Below are positions 8,215 through 18,212 of a DNA stretch of 64,000 nucleotides, piece after piece. A program made the position numbers and the translations under genes. The stretch covers positions 1 through 64,000 of the forward strand of contig NZ_MRWE01000031.1 in the NCBI RefSeq assembly GCF_002093665.1, in the 5' to 3' direction. How positions within the stretch are numbered: the first letter of the stretch is position 1; each line of letters opens with the position of its first letter. This DNA is from Rouxiella badensis (GTDB lineage Bacteria > Pseudomonadota > Gammaproteobacteria > Enterobacterales > Enterobacteriaceae). The notes under the pieces are model-generated. The model made no database searches. It saw only the letters and a program-made list of their open reading frames with translations, and was not told the DNA's origin.

Positions 8215-10278
8215 CTATTTCGAGGTCTTAATCTTTTGCAGGATGGTACTGCACTGATTTGACTCGTTATCGCTTGGAGAAATCAGTGCCAGCAGCGCGG
8301 CGGCAGGCGCGACGATCGCCCCTAGCGCCACGGCCGCTGCACCGCGTGCGATCAGCGGACCCGGTTTGACACCGGCGTCAGGATTTTTGAAGGTCCCGCG
8401 CACGTACAACGGCGAGCGCAGGGTCAACACCCTTAAGCCCTTACTCTCGGGGTCAATCGAGAGATCCAGCCTTTCGGTCGCAAAGTTGGTGGTACCGCTG
8501 ACGTTAATCACCGCATTTTCGGTATCGAAGACCAGCAGATTCGGCCTTGCCAGCCCGCTTTTAATATTCACGTCTGCCGCGGCGCAGTTGATAGCCACCT
8601 CGTCATCCCCAAACAGCTTGGCGACCACATAGTTACCGACGTTAAGCCCCGCAATCTCCATCAGTCCACGGCTGATAACCCCATCGTTAATCAATAGTTT
8701 CATCTCGCCGTTACTGGTCCCGAGCAATGCAGCAACGGAATTACCGGTGCCGGTGAGCTTCGCATCACCGTTAAGCTGGCCGAGACTTTTCTTCATCGAC
8801 TGAACGTTCGGCACCAGCTCTTTCAACTGAAGGCCGCGGGCGTGGATATCGACCCGTCCTTGCATCGGCGTCTTGTCACCCTCGAGCCTGACCGTCGAGT
8901 TAAGATTTCCGCCCGCCAGGCCAAAGCGCAGAGGATCGAGCAGCAGATCGCCGTCATTAAGCTTTAGATGGGTACTGAGATTGCTGAGCGGCAAAGAGCT
9001 GCCGCGTTCGATGCGCCTGGCACTAAACTTCACGTCTGCGTCCATCACACGCCAGCTTTTGGTATCGAATTTCTCAACGGGCAGAACTTTGTCGGAAGGC
9101 TGGCGCGTCGTCTCACCGCGTTTAGCCTTGTCACTGTTGGAATCTGCGCCAATCAGTGGTGCAAGATCGGCGAAACGCAGCTGATTAGAGGTTAATTCAC
9201 CGTTGAGATTAGGGCGCGGCTTGCTGGCAACGTAAGTCAGCGAACCATGAATATCGCTGTCTCCAATTTTGCCGTTAAAGCCTTGATATTCGAATTTTGC
9301 GCCGTTTTTATCGTGCAAGTGCGCAATCAGGTGACCATCGGTTTCATACGGCGGTGTCTGTGGCAGCAGCACACCGGTCAACCCGTAGAGGTCTGAGAGC
9401 GTCTGTCCGGAGAACTTCAGGCGCAGGTCCAACGCACCAAGATTCATAGGGTCGGTCAGGGTTCCGGCAACTACGACACGGGTATTCCCCGAGCGCACGT
9501 CCGCCTGAAGCGGGAAACGAGCATCCGAATCCTGCAAGGCCAGCATTCCGCCAATCTTACCGCTCCCCGCCAGAGATTCACCTTTGTATTTACCGTCAAC
9601 CTTCCAGCCAAAAACATAATCAGGGGTGTAGAGCTTACCCTCATCTTTGCTGTCTTTAGCACTTTTTTTGCCGGTCACCTCGTCATAGGGCAGCGGTTTA
9701 CCCAGCGGATCCACAACGGCGCGGAAATCCGCTTTCAACGTCGCATCTTTGAAGTCGATTTGGCCACGGTCGAATACGATGTCATTCATATTGAACGACC
9801 ATGCCGAAGGCGGCTGGTTAGGATCTTTGTTGTCGCTGTTGGCGAGATTAAAGGTCCAGTTATTTTTACCGTCAGCCAGGCGAATAAGCGACGCGTCAGG
9901 CTGCTTTAGCCAGATACGCGGAATAAGTACCTCTTTGTCGAGCAGCGCAAGAGGAGCAAGGCTGGCATCGACGCGCTGCAGATGCACCATCGGCTTGTCG
10001 CTCGGCACATCCGCTGGGTTGCCGAGCACAATATCTTCGGCATGAATGTGCGGCCAGGGTACCCAGGCACGCCATCCCCCCTCTTCCTTATGCCGCGACC
10101 AGTCCACGCCAAGGTCTCCCTGAATGGCAAAGGGGCGATTCAACTCGGCAGAAACCTTCTGATTAATCGTAGGTTTAAGGCGATTCCAGTCAAACAGCGC
10201 CACAAAGATAATGATGGCAAAGACCAGAATGACCACGAGTCCTGCCGTCCAACTCAGCGCTTTTCCAGTGCGTGTCAT
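8215..10278 (-). CDS. yhjG: AsmA family protein YhjG
   Basis: AsmA-like envelope protein, 687 residues, close to the E. coli length. A single N-terminal membrane helix (about residues 8-30) is followed by a long periplasmic beta-rich domain and a conserved AsmA C-terminal region (LLGTSNGEMKLLINDGVISRG onward). AsmA-like proteins are thought to take part in phospholipid transport between the membranes. I chose ATG 10278, which has AGGA 8 nt upstream, over a TTG at 10299. It is divergent from kdgK, as in E. coli, but pdeH/yhjH, which lies between the two in E. coli, is missing. Confidence 0.92.
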   Translation of the reverse strand: MTRTGKALSWTAGLVVILVFAIIIFVALFDWNRLKPTINQKVSAELNRPFAIQGDLGVDWSRHKEEGGWRAWVPWPHIHAEDIVLGNPADVPSDKPMVHLQRVDASLAPLALLDKEVLIPRIWLKQPDASLIRLADGKNNWTFNLANSDNKDPNQPPSAWSFNMNDIVFDRGQIDFKDATLKADFRAVVDPLGKPLPYDEVTGKKSAKDSKDEGKLYTPDYVFGWKVDGKYKGESLAGSGKIGGMLALQDSDARFPLQADVRSGNTRVVVAGTLTDPMNLGALDLRLKFSGQTLSDLYGLTGVLLPQTPPYETDGHLIAHLHDKNGAKFEYQGFNGKIGDSDIHGSLTYVASKPRPNLNGELTSNQLRFADLAPLIGADSNSDKAKRGETTRQPSDKVLPVEKFDTKSWRVMDADVKFSARRIERGSSLPLSNLSTHLKLNDGDLLLDPLRFGLAGGNLNSTVRLEGDKTPMQGRVDIHARGLQLKELVPNVQSMKKSLGQLNGDAKLTGTGNSVAALLGTSNGEMKLLINDGVISRGLMEIAGLNVGNYVVAKLFGDDEVAINCAAADVNIKSGLARPNLLVFDTENAVINVSGTTNFATERLDLSIDPESKGLRVLTLRSPLYVRGTFKNPDAGVKPGPLIARGAAAVALGAIVAPAAALLALISPSDNESNQCSTILQKIKTSK

Positions 10279-10427
10279 AGGTCGGTTCCTGTGGGTCAAT
10301 TATTTGATAAGTTTCATTAAAGATAGTTGAGATTATGCTGAGGTGCACATTTCGTGCTGCCAGAGGAGCACTGCCGGGTGTAAATGCCTACCACTATATT
10401 CGTAAACTTCGAGGCATCTCGGAAAAT

Positions 10428-10446
10428 AATAAAACAGCGTTTTAAT
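10428..10446. promoter_or_regulatory. KdgR operator upstream of kdgK
   Basis: AATAAAACAGCGTTTTAAT matches the enterobacterial KdgR consensus AATRAAAYRNYRTTTYATT at all but one position. It lies about 80 bp before kdgK, a known KdgR target in pectin-degrading enterobacteria. Repression by KdgR and release by 2-keto-3-deoxygluconate are therefore predicted. Confidence 0.75.
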
Positions 10447-10524
10447 ACTATTGACTGAAGTGCCACATGCGAAGAGACTGGAACGCATACTTCTTAACCT
10501 TTGATATCACTGATGGACGCCTTT

Positions 10525-11457
10525 ATGACCAACAAAAACATCGCTGTTATTGGCGAGTGCATGATCGAACTTTCACAGAAAGGAGACGCGTTAAATCGCG
10601 GTTTTGGCGGTGACACATTGAATACCGCCGTTTATATTGCCCGCCAGGTCGACGACGCCGCGCTGAAGGTGCATTACGTGACCGCGCTAGGCACCGACAG
10701 CTTTAGCAGCGATATGCTGACGGCATGGCAGCGCGAGGGCGTCGAAACTGATTTGGTGCAACGGCTCGACAACAAGCTACCCGGCCTTTACGTCATAGAA
10801 ACGGACCCGAGCGGTGAGCGCACCTTCTACTACTGGCGTAACGACGCCGCGGCACGCTACTGGCTCAATGGACCTGATTCCGAACGGCTCTGTCAGCGTC
10901 TGGCAGATTTTGACTATCTCTATCTCAGTGGTATCAGTCTGGCTATTCTCAGCGAAGAGAACCGCGCGCGCCTGATGGCGCTGCTCAAGGAATGCCGGGC
11001 GCGCGGTGGAAAAGTCATCTTTGACAATAACTACCGCCCAAGGCTGTGGGAAAATAAGGAGCAGACGCAGCGCGCCTACCTGGCAATGCTTTCCTGCACC
11101 GACATTGCGTTTCTGACGCTGGACGACGAAGACATGCTGTGGGGCGAAAAGCCGTATGAGGAAGTGATTGCGCGGACCCATGCGCTGGGCGTGAGCGAGG
11201 TGGTGGTGAAGCGCGGGGCGGACAGCTGCATCGTGTCGAATGCCAACGGTGAGCGGCATGATATCCCGGCAATTCGGCTCGAAAAAGAGAAGGTTATCGA
11301 TACTACGGCGGCCGGTGATTCATTCAGCGCCGGTTACCTGGCTAAACGCCTGACGGGCGCCAGCGAAATTGAATCTGCACAGCGTGGGCACTTAACCGCC
11401 AGCACGGTCATTCAGTATCGCGGCGCAATCATTCCACTCGAGGCAATGCCTGCCTGA
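10525..11457 (+). CDS. kdgK: 2-dehydro-3-deoxygluconokinase
   Basis: PfkB-family sugar kinase that phosphorylates 2-keto-3-deoxygluconate with ATP, the step between hexuronate/pectin breakdown and the Entner-Doudoroff aldolase. IAVIGECMIELS opens the protein, GFGGDTLNTAVYIARQ is the substrate-binding segment, and DTTAAGDSFSAGYL near residue 255 is the PfkB signature with the catalytic aspartate. I chose ATG 10525, giving 310 residues (E. coli 309); upstream in-frame starts at 10513 and 10501 lack better ribosome-binding sites. A KdgR box precedes it. Confidence 0.95.
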   Translation: MTNKNIAVIGECMIELSQKGDALNRGFGGDTLNTAVYIARQVDDAALKVHYVTALGTDSFSSDMLTAWQREGVETDLVQRLDNKLPGLYVIETDPSGERTFYYWRNDAAARYWLNGPDSERLCQRLADFDYLYLSGISLAILSEENRARLMALLKECRARGGKVIFDNNYRPRLWENKEQTQRAYLAMLSCTDIAFLTLDDEDMLWGEKPYEEVIARTHALGVSEVVVKRGADSCIVSNANGERHDIPAIRLEKEKVIDTTAAGDSFSAGYLAKRLTGASEIESAQRGHLTASTVIQYRGAIIPLEAMPA

Positions 11458-11551
11458 TGCCGAATTTATATAACCTGGAATAACAGATTGATAGTCCTGC
11501 GCGCCGCCCAAACTGCACGGCGCACAGGTCCAGCATACTGTTGCCGTGAGC

Positions 11552-13078
11552 TTACTGCGCCGTTCCCGTAGCACTGGCACCGGGGGATGTGGCCGCGGTC
11601 GTGCTGTCGGAAGTTTGGGCATCAGCCGGCGTAGCAACAGGCACCACGATGCTGTCGTAGGTTTCCTGTAGCGTTTTCACACTCAACTCATTCTCACCTT
11701 TTGGCTGAATCAACAGTAAGGAAGGATCGTGAGAAAGCTGCTGCTTCAGCTCCTGATTGAAATCAGGCAACGTCAGAGTCGATAAAAACGCCTGACGCAG
11801 TTTTTGATACTGCTCTGGCGCGATATCGACGACCGCATTTTGCTGTGAACGCAGGCGCTGACTCATTAGCACACCGGTATCGGTGCGGGCATAAGTCGCA
11901 AACAGCTGACCCAGCTGGTCTTTCTTTTGGGCGATCAGCGCGTCAAACTCTGCCTGAGACAGGCCAGTGTCGCGCACTTTCACCAGCTCATTTGCAAGGC
12001 GCTTAAGCGCAGGCTGTATCGCGCTTTGCGGCGCTTCCAGACGGATAGCGCACTGAGCATGCTGATACTGTACGCGGCAGTCAAAACCAAGCGCCGGTTG
12101 CACCGCCCCCCCCTCTTTCTCATCACCCGGCTTTTTCAGCGCCTGCTGCAAATGCAGAAACAGCGCCTCACGCGCTAAATCGCTGCGCCAGTAGGCGTTG
12201 AGCGCCGGAGAATCTTGAATAGGCTGCCACGGCATGCTCCACATCAGCGAGAGTCTGTCCTGCGTCAGCGAAGGGTCAAACGCGGCCATTGCCTGCGGGG
12301 GCACATCAGATAGGGTTGGCAAAGTCTGAGGTGTCTGGCGGCTGCCCTTCAGCGAAGAGAAGGCGCTTTTGATTTGCTCGGCCATCGCGCGGCCGTCAAC
12401 GTTGCCCACCACATACAGTGTCATCGCGTCTGGCGTGTACCACTGATGATAGAACTTGCTCAGGTCGGCCGGTTTGGCCACCTTGGCCGGCAGTAGCTCA
12501 GGGCTGTGGCCTACCAGCGTGGAACCGCTGATGCGGTAACGCCACCAGGCGTCCTGCGAGTCAGGCGGGAGAGAATCGATAGGGTCCTGCGGTGCCTGAT
12601 AGGCGGCATGAACAGAATCCTGGGTAATCACCATCTTGCCACTGGTGTCGACCAACCAGTTTAGTGCCGTTTTCATCAGATCAGGACGACCATTCGGCAG
12701 GCTAAGGTTATAAGAGGTGAAATCGTAAGAGGTAATAGCCGGAGACATTGGGCGTTGATTATCAATCGCCTGCTGCCAGAAGGACTGAAGCTGGGCAGTG
12801 GTAAAACCTTCACTGCGGATTAATGCCAGGCGCGGTAGGAAGTGCGCGAAGCCTTGCTGCTGCGGATTTTCTGCCAGCGATCCGGTACGAACCAGTAATC
12901 TGAGTTCGATGCGATCGTTGGGACGCTGCGGCGTAGTTAACAATTGCCAGGTGAAGCCGTTATCCAGTTTGCCCTGTTGCCAGGCCGGATCGGGTTGTAG
13001 TGCTTCAGCCTGCACGTTGCTGCAGGCCGATGCCATCAACAACCCACCAAGGAGTAAGCGAATTCTGGTGCCCTGCAT
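11552..13078 (-). CDS. yhjJ: Periplasmic M16 peptidase-like protein YhjJ, zinc motif lost
   Basis: Secreted relative of M16 (insulinase/pitrilysin) metallopeptidases, 508 residues, similar to E. coli YhjJ (498). A signal peptide (about residues 1-24) precedes the first M16 domain. The inverted zinc motif HxxEH is replaced by HFLPR at residues 79-83, so the metal-binding glutamate and second histidine are absent and peptidase activity is not expected; E. coli YhjJ is likewise described as lacking the active site. The C-terminal 25 residues are rich in Ala, Ser and Thr. It lies between kdgK and dctA as in E. coli. Confidence 0.92.
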   Translation of the reverse strand: MQGTRIRLLLGGLLMASACSNVQAEALQPDPAWQQGKLDNGFTWQLLTTPQRPNDRIELRLLVRTGSLAENPQQQGFAHFLPRLALIRSEGFTTAQLQSFWQQAIDNQRPMSPAITSYDFTSYNLSLPNGRPDLMKTALNWLVDTSGKMVITQDSVHAAYQAPQDPIDSLPPDSQDAWWRYRISGSTLVGHSPELLPAKVAKPADLSKFYHQWYTPDAMTLYVVGNVDGRAMAEQIKSAFSSLKGSRQTPQTLPTLSDVPPQAMAAFDPSLTQDRLSLMWSMPWQPIQDSPALNAYWRSDLAREALFLHLQQALKKPGDEKEGGAVQPALGFDCRVQYQHAQCAIRLEAPQSAIQPALKRLANELVKVRDTGLSQAEFDALIAQKKDQLGQLFATYARTDTGVLMSQRLRSQQNAVVDIAPEQYQKLRQAFLSTLTLPDFNQELKQQLSHDPSLLLIQPKGENELSVKTLQETYDSIVVPVATPADAQTSDSTTAATSPGASATGTAQ

Positions 13079-13486
13079 GTGAACCCCTACGTAATAACTC
13101 TACCCGTCGTATTGAATCTGCGTTTTCGGCAACTCCAATTACTGGGGTAAATCCAATTTTCTGTAATTAAATCTTGCTCTTACCCTAATTAAGAGGTGGC
13201 AAGCTCGAATGCAATAAACGAAAACGGCGAGTGTAGCACTGTCTTAGACAGCACAACTCCGCATATGTCACGGACAACAATGAAAATAATCTGGCGCTGA
13301 AGCCGGACGGACACTGAAACCCATTCGTTTTCGTGATTCGGGATGGAAAATAAATAAGAGTATATTATGAATATAATCCACCGGTTACATCAAGTAACAG
13401 CGGGATTAAAAGGGAAATTAGCGTTTAAAAGGGCCGTTTTAGCGGAAAACGGCCCCTGTTGTTAGCAACGATGGGGCAGGAAAGCC
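13079..13486. other. Intergenic region dctA-yhjJ, 408 bp
   Basis: Contains the dctA terminator at 13427-13455 and, nearer 13079, the promoter and leader of yhjJ. The middle is AT-rich with no credible reading frame on either strand. I see no repeat or small RNA gene that I can support. Confidence 0.5.
13427..13455 (-). terminator. Rho-independent terminator of dctA
   Basis: Ten-base stem GGGCCGTTTT/AAAACGGCCC with a five-base loop, followed on the minus strand by TTTT, about 32 bases after the dctA stop codon. Confidence 0.85.
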
Positions 13487-14767
13487 TTACACGGTCTTAT
13501 CGGCAATCGCAGGTACTTTGCCGGATAACGTTGAATTCATCTGCTTTTCATCTAACTGATCGCACCACTTAGCCACCACGATGGTCGCTACGCCGTTACC
13601 AATCAGGTTGGTCAGTGCACGGGCTTCCGACATGAAGCGGTCGATACCCAGAATCAGTGCCAGACCCGCAACCGGCAGATGGCCAACCGCAGAAAGCGTC
13701 GCTGCCAGCACGATGAATCCACTGCCGGTGACGCCCGCCGCGCCTTTGGAAGACAGCAACAGTACGACCAGCAGGGTAATCTGGTGCCAGATATCCATGT
13801 GGCTGTTGGTCGCCTGAGCGATAAACACCGCCGCCATCGTCAGATAGATAGAGGTGCCGTCGAGGTTAAATGAGTAACCGGTTGGAATAACCAAACCGAC
13901 CACTGACTTTTTACAGCCCAGCTTTTCCATCTTGTCGAGCATGCGCGGCAGCGCAGACTCTGACGATGAAGTCCCCAGAACAATCAGCAGCTCTTCCTTA
14001 ATATAGCTGACAAACCTGAAGATATTGAAGCCGGTAAAGCGCGCAATCAGACCCAGCACCACCACCACGAACAGCACACAGGTGAGGTAGAAGCACAGAA
14101 TAAGCTGGCCCAACTGCACCAGAGAACCCACGCCGTATTTACCGATGGTGAAGGCCATGGCACCAAACGCACCCAGTGGAGCAAGGCGCATGATCATGTT
14201 GATGATGCCAAAAATCACCTTCGAGAAGCTGTCGATGAAGTTGAACATCAGCTGACCTTTGTCACCCAGGTGGTGCAGCGCAAAGCCAAACAGAATAGCG
14301 AACATCAGCACCTGCAGGATATTGCCGCTGGCAAACGCGCCAATCACGCTGCCTGGAATAATATCCATCAGGAAGGGAATGATCCCCTGCGTTTGCGCCT
14401 GCTCGGCGTAAACAGCGACCGCTTTAGCATCCAGCGCAGCGGGATCGACGTTCATGCCCGCACCAGGCTGCACGATATTGACGATAATCAGCCCAAGAAT
14501 CAGCGAGATGGTGCTCACAATCTCAAAATACAGCAGCGCAATCGCACCGGTGCGACCCACTGCCTTCATGCTTTCCATCCCTGCAATACCGGTAACGACA
14601 GTACAGAAAATCACCGGAGCAATAATCATTTTGATCAGTTTGACAAAGCCATCGCCCAGCGGCTTCATCTGCGCCCCCAGATCTGGATAAAAGTGTCCCA
14701 GCAATACCCCGAGGGTTATCGCAGTCAACACTTGGAAATAAAGACTCTTAAATATTGTTTTTTTCAT
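13487..14767 (-). CDS. dctA: C4-dicarboxylate transporter DctA
   Basis: Sodium/proton-coupled importer of succinate, fumarate, malate and related dicarboxylates, of the DAACS family. Family signatures are [17 protein letters not shown] in the re-entrant loop region and [17 protein letters not shown] before it. The frame is open from 14938, but [17 protein letters not shown] at ATG 14767, preceded by AGGA, aligns with the E. coli N-terminus and gives 426 residues (E. coli 428). Its own terminator follows. The yhjJ-dctA-yhjK order is conserved with E. coli. Confidence 0.96.
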   Translation of the reverse strand: MKKTIFKSLYFQVLTAITLGVLLGHFYPDLGAQMKPLGDGFVKLIKMIIAPVIFCTVVTGIAGMESMKAVGRTGAIALLYFEIVSTISLILGLIIVNIVQPGAGMNVDPAALDAKAVAVYAEQAQTQGIIPFLMDIIPGSVIGAFASGNILQVLMFAILFGFALHHLGDKGQLMFNFIDSFSKVIFGIINMIMRLAPLGAFGAMAFTIGKYGVGSLVQLGQLILCFYLTCVLFVVVVLGLIARFTGFNIFRFVSYIKEELLIVLGTSSSESALPRMLDKMEKLGCKKSVVGLVIPTGYSFNLDGTSIYLTMAAVFIAQATNSHMDIWHQITLLVVLLLSSKGAAGVTGSGFIVLAATLSAVGHLPVAGLALILGIDRFMSEARALTNLIGNGVATIVVAKWCDQLDEKQMNSTLSGKVPAIADKTV

Positions 14768-15048
14768 TTTACGGCCATCCTGTAGTGAAAGTATCCCCAA
14801 AGATTTCAAGACGCTGGAACGAAACGGCCCGAAAAGCGGAGGGTACATCGCCATAGATATACAGCAGTCGAGAGAATAGCGACAGCCGGAAAATAGCACC
14901 GACATTACAGGATGGAAATAAATTGTTTCGTTTGGCAATCATTGTTGTTATAAAAGTTGAACTGAAAGGATTCAGCTAAAAAATTAAATAAATATTAATA
15001 TTAAGTCAAGCCAGTAATGAAGCGGCTTTGCGGGGAGTTGAGGGGCAG

Positions 15049-17028
15049 TTAAACCCTCGTCTCGTTGAGGAGAAATTTTGTTTCAAATTCGACCAGCGGA
15101 ACGGGTGCTGAAAATAGATAGCCTTGTCCAAAAAGAATGCGATTGTTCAATAACCAACCGCGCTGCGCCTCGGTTTCCACGCCTTCAGCTTTCAGCTTTA
15201 TGTTCATCGCACGCGCAATCGAGGCAACAATGTTGGCCATCGCATCATCTTCGGGCAGCGAGGCGACAAAAATGCGGTCAATCTTGATAGCGTTGATCGG
15301 GACATTGCGCAGGCGGTTGAGGTACTCAAGGCCAGAATAACCTAGCCCAAAATCATCGAGCTCGACCGAAATTCCCAATCTGCGCAGCTCGGCGAGAACA
15401 ATCAACGCCTGCTCCCAGTCGGCGATACGCGCCGTTTCGGTGATTTCTAGCACCAGCTGGCCGTTGTCGATTTGGTAACGGCTGATCAGACTACGCAATT
15501 CAGGCAGGAAGTTGGCCTGCTGAATCTGTACCCCCGAGAGGCTCAGCGACAGCGGCAACGTAATGTCACGGCGACGCCAGTCGGCCAGGATATGGCATCC
15601 AAGCTCCAGCATCTTGTAGCCAAGCTGCGCCATCACGCCAATCTCTTCAGCCACCACGATAAAATCGCTTTCCAGCCCGTAGCTGCCGTCGTTCATCTTA
15701 CGGCGCAGGAATGCTTCTGCGCCCATCACCTCACCGGTAGACATATTGACCTGCGGCTGGATGAACAGCGTAAAGTCGTTCTTTTCCATTGCGTGAAGGA
15801 TTTCGTTTTCCTGCAACAGGCGGCGATGAATTTTCGCGGTCAGACCGGGTTCGAAGAAAAGAATTTGGTTTTTGCCCTGCCTGTCGGCCGACAGTCTCGC
15901 GGCGCGGGCGTGGGTAAGCAGCTGGTGACCGCTAATCGCCTGCCTGCCAATATATTGGGCAATGCCAATACTGCCGGTGGGATGTAGCGTGATGCCCATT
16001 TCAGCGGTTGTCTGCGGGGTATTGATGCTCGCCATAAGTTCTCTCGCCAGCCGCATCGCCATAAAGGGACGTTCAATCTCGCTGACCATGACCGCAAATT
16101 CGTTGTAGCCCAGTCGCGCAAGCAGGCTTTGCTCGGGCAGCACCTTCAGCAGCGAGGAGATAACCGGGCAAAATGCGCCCTCCCCTTCACCCACGTTTTC
16201 TATGCAAATCAGCATGATGTGGAAATCTTTACCGGCAAGACTCCCGTTGATCCGCTGCTCGACGCGAGAAACGAACTGCTCTTCATTAGGAAAGCTCTCC
16301 CGCGTTTCCTGCATCGCTTTCAGCGCCTTATCGAGTAACTGCTGGTTGCGGTTATAGCTGCGGATCAAAATACCCAGTTCGTCGTCACGATGGCGCGGCC
16401 GCGCGGCCAACTGGTGATAGTGCACCTCACTCTCAGGCAAGGACTCCAGTTCGCGGGCGATTGAACGTAAAGGGTGGATAATCAGCCGGTTAATACACCA
16501 GCTGATGGCAATAGAGAGCACCAGCGCCAGCAGCAGATACGTGGTCAACAGCGTTGATAACGCGCTGACAAAAAACTGATACATGCGATAGGGGTCGGCC
16601 TGTAGCACCAGATAGGCGATAGGCTGCGACGTTGTGGGATTCACCGCGGGTGAATAGAGCGGTACGGAGACCTTAATAGGCAGATCAAAGCTTGCCATTA
16701 CCCAGTCAGGAACCGGGCGTCCCTCGGGAAAATGCGTGCTAAGCGTGGGTATACGATTAGGCAACACAACCTCTGCGCGGTTAAGAATGCCCACCGGTCT
16801 TAGCGTATTCAGGATGTGCTGCGTTTCTTTAAGGTCGACGTTTAGAACGGATTGCGACAACGGACGAACCACCGAATGGCCGATATTTTCTAACTGCTGG
16901 GCGTAGTCGTCTCTCCTCTGCTCCACAAAGTGAAACAGCTGGATGGCGATAAAGAAGCAGATTGTAACCAGCGCCACACCTGACACTGCCGCCATCTGTT
17001 TAATCGTTAGCGAACGTCTAACCCGCAA
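15049..17028 (-). CDS. hmsP: EAL-domain c-di-GMP phosphodiesterase YhjK/HmsP
   Basis: Inner membrane c-di-GMP phosphodiesterase of the HmsP (Yersinia biofilm) / YhjK-PdeK (E. coli) group. From the N-terminus: a membrane helix, a periplasmic sensor region, a second helix near residue 155-175, a HAMP-like linker, a degenerate GGDEF domain (LGYNEF instead of GGDEF) and a C-terminal EAL domain with EAFLR, EITE and DDFGLGYSG, which keeps the acidic metal ligands. I chose TTG 17028: GAGGAGG stands 6 nt upstream and LRVRRSLTIKQM aligns with the E. coli start; this gives 659 residues. An ATG at 17061 is the alternative. The bcs genes that follow yhjK in E. coli are absent. Confidence 0.9.
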   Translation of the reverse strand: MRVRRSLTIKQMAAVSGVALVTICFFIAIQLFHFVEQRRDDYAQQLENIGHSVVRPLSQSVLNVDLKETQHILNTLRPVGILNRAEVVLPNRIPTLSTHFPEGRPVPDWVMASFDLPIKVSVPLYSPAVNPTTSQPIAYLVLQADPYRMYQFFVSALSTLLTTYLLLALVLSIAISWCINRLIIHPLRSIARELESLPESEVHYHQLAARPRHRDDELGILIRSYNRNQQLLDKALKAMQETRESFPNEEQFVSRVEQRINGSLAGKDFHIMLICIENVGEGEGAFCPVISSLLKVLPEQSLLARLGYNEFAVMVSEIERPFMAMRLARELMASINTPQTTAEMGITLHPTGSIGIAQYIGRQAISGHQLLTHARAARLSADRQGKNQILFFEPGLTAKIHRRLLQENEILHAMEKNDFTLFIQPQVNMSTGEVMGAEAFLRRKMNDGSYGLESDFIVVAEEIGVMAQLGYKMLELGCHILADWRRRDITLPLSLSLSGVQIQQANFLPELRSLISRYQIDNGQLVLEITETARIADWEQALIVLAELRRLGISVELDDFGLGYSGLEYLNRLRNVPINAIKIDRIFVASLPEDDAMANIVASIARAMNIKLKAEGVETEAQRGWLLNNRILFGQGYLFSAPVPLVEFETKFLLNETRV

Positions 17029-17149
17029 CCTTTCCCTCCTCGCCGAATCCTGAAAATGCATCCTCAGCGCATGATAACAGCTCGCGCGCGTGGGTGCAGT
17101 AATCGCGTTGGCAGGCGGTTTTGACGGATGAAAGGGGGGGTGTTAAGGC

Positions 17150-17177
17150 AAAAATGCCGGTCAGCGAACCGACCGGC
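17150..17177 (-). terminator. Terminator of the dpp operon
   Basis: Minus-strand stem GCCGGTC/GACCGGC with an eight-base loop, then ATTTTT, ending about 20-45 bases after the dppF stop codon. Confidence 0.8.
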
Positions 17178-17195
17178 GTCATGCAGAGCGTTAGA

Positions 17196-18212
17196 TTACC
17201 CGTGAACGGCGGTTTTTTCCTCTTCGTCCTGATCGACGGCAAAACAGGCTACCAGCCCATCGCCGTACTGCTTCAACTGGGGCTGCAGCTGAGTACATTT
17301 TCCGAAAGCACGACGACAGCGGGCGTTAAAAGCGCAGCCCGGCGGTGGATTCAGCGGGCTAGGCAACTCGCCGGTCAGCTTTATGCGCTCACGACGATCG
17401 CCCGGATTCAGGCGTGGCGTCGCAGACAGCAGCGCCTGGGTGTAAGGGTGGCGCGGATTGTTGAACACCGCCTCCTTCGAGCCTTTCTCCACGCAGCGCC
17501 CGAGATACATCACCATCACTTCATCAGCAATGTGCTCAACCACCGACAGGTCGTGCGAAATAAAGACGTACGACAGGCCGAGATCCTGCTGCAAATCCAT
17601 CATCAGGTTTAATACCTGTGCGCGCACCGACACGTCCAGCGCGGAGACCGGTTCGTCGGCAATCACCACGTCCGGATCCAGCATCAGACCGCGAGCAATG
17701 GCAATACGCTGACGTTGACCGCCGGAAAACATGTGCGGATAACGGTCGTAATGCTCGGTTTTCAGGCCGACCTTCGCCATCATCGCCAAGGCTTTTTCAC
17801 GGCGTTCGGCGCTGCTGAGCCTGGTGTTAATCAGCAGCGGTTCTTCAAGAATCTGGCCGACCTTTTTACGCGGATTCAGAGAGCCATACGGGTTCTGGAA
17901 CACTATCTGAATCTTCTGGCGACGCAGCTTCTCGGCGGTGACGTCAGGCTTGAGCAGGTCTTGTCCCTGATAATACAGTTCACCGTGGGTCGGCACTTCA
18001 ATCATGGTCAGCAGACGCCCGAGGGTAGATTTCCCGCAGCCTGACTCACCGACGACCGCCAACGTTTTGCCACGCTCCAGCTCAAAAGAGATGCCGTCGA
18101 GCGCCTTCACCGTGCGTTCAGGTTTGAACATGCCGCCCTTGACCGCATAGTATTTTTTCAGATCGACAGCCTTCAGCAGCGGCTGCTTTCCGGTGGTGTG
18201 ATTAAGACTCAT
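17196..18212 (-). CDS. dppF: Dipeptide ABC transporter ATP-binding protein DppF
   Basis: ATPase subunit of the dipeptide/haem importer, 338 residues. Walker [13 protein letters not shown] signature [14 protein letters not shown], Walker B VVIADEP and the C-terminal oligopeptide-ATPase extension ([18 protein letters not shown]) are present. The frame is open from 18314, but ATG 18212 ([13 protein letters not shown]) matches the E. coli start, has GGAG upstream and overlaps the dppD stop by 11 bases. Last gene of dppABCDF; a terminator follows. Confidence 0.96.
   Translation of the reverse strand: MSLNHTTGKQPLLKAVDLKKYYAVKGGMFKPERTVKALDGISFELERGKTLAVVGESGCGKSTLGRLLTMIEVPTHGELYYQGQDLLKPDVTAEKLRRQKIQIVFQNPYGSLNPRKKVGQILEEPLLINTRLSSAERREKALAMMAKVGLKTEHYDRYPHMFSGGQRQRIAIARGLMLDPDVVIADEPVSALDVSVRAQVLNLMMDLQQDLGLSYVFISHDLSVVEHIADEVMVMYLGRCVEKGSKEAVFNNPRHPYTQALLSATPRLNPGDRRERIKLTGELPSPLNPPPGCAFNARCRRAFGKCTQLQPQLKQYGDGLVACFAVDQDEEEKTAVHG

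Noticed and set aside
13487-14938. 483-residue version of DctA
   Set aside because: The extra 57 N-terminal residues have no homology and the ATG at 14767 has the ribosome-binding site and family-typical start.
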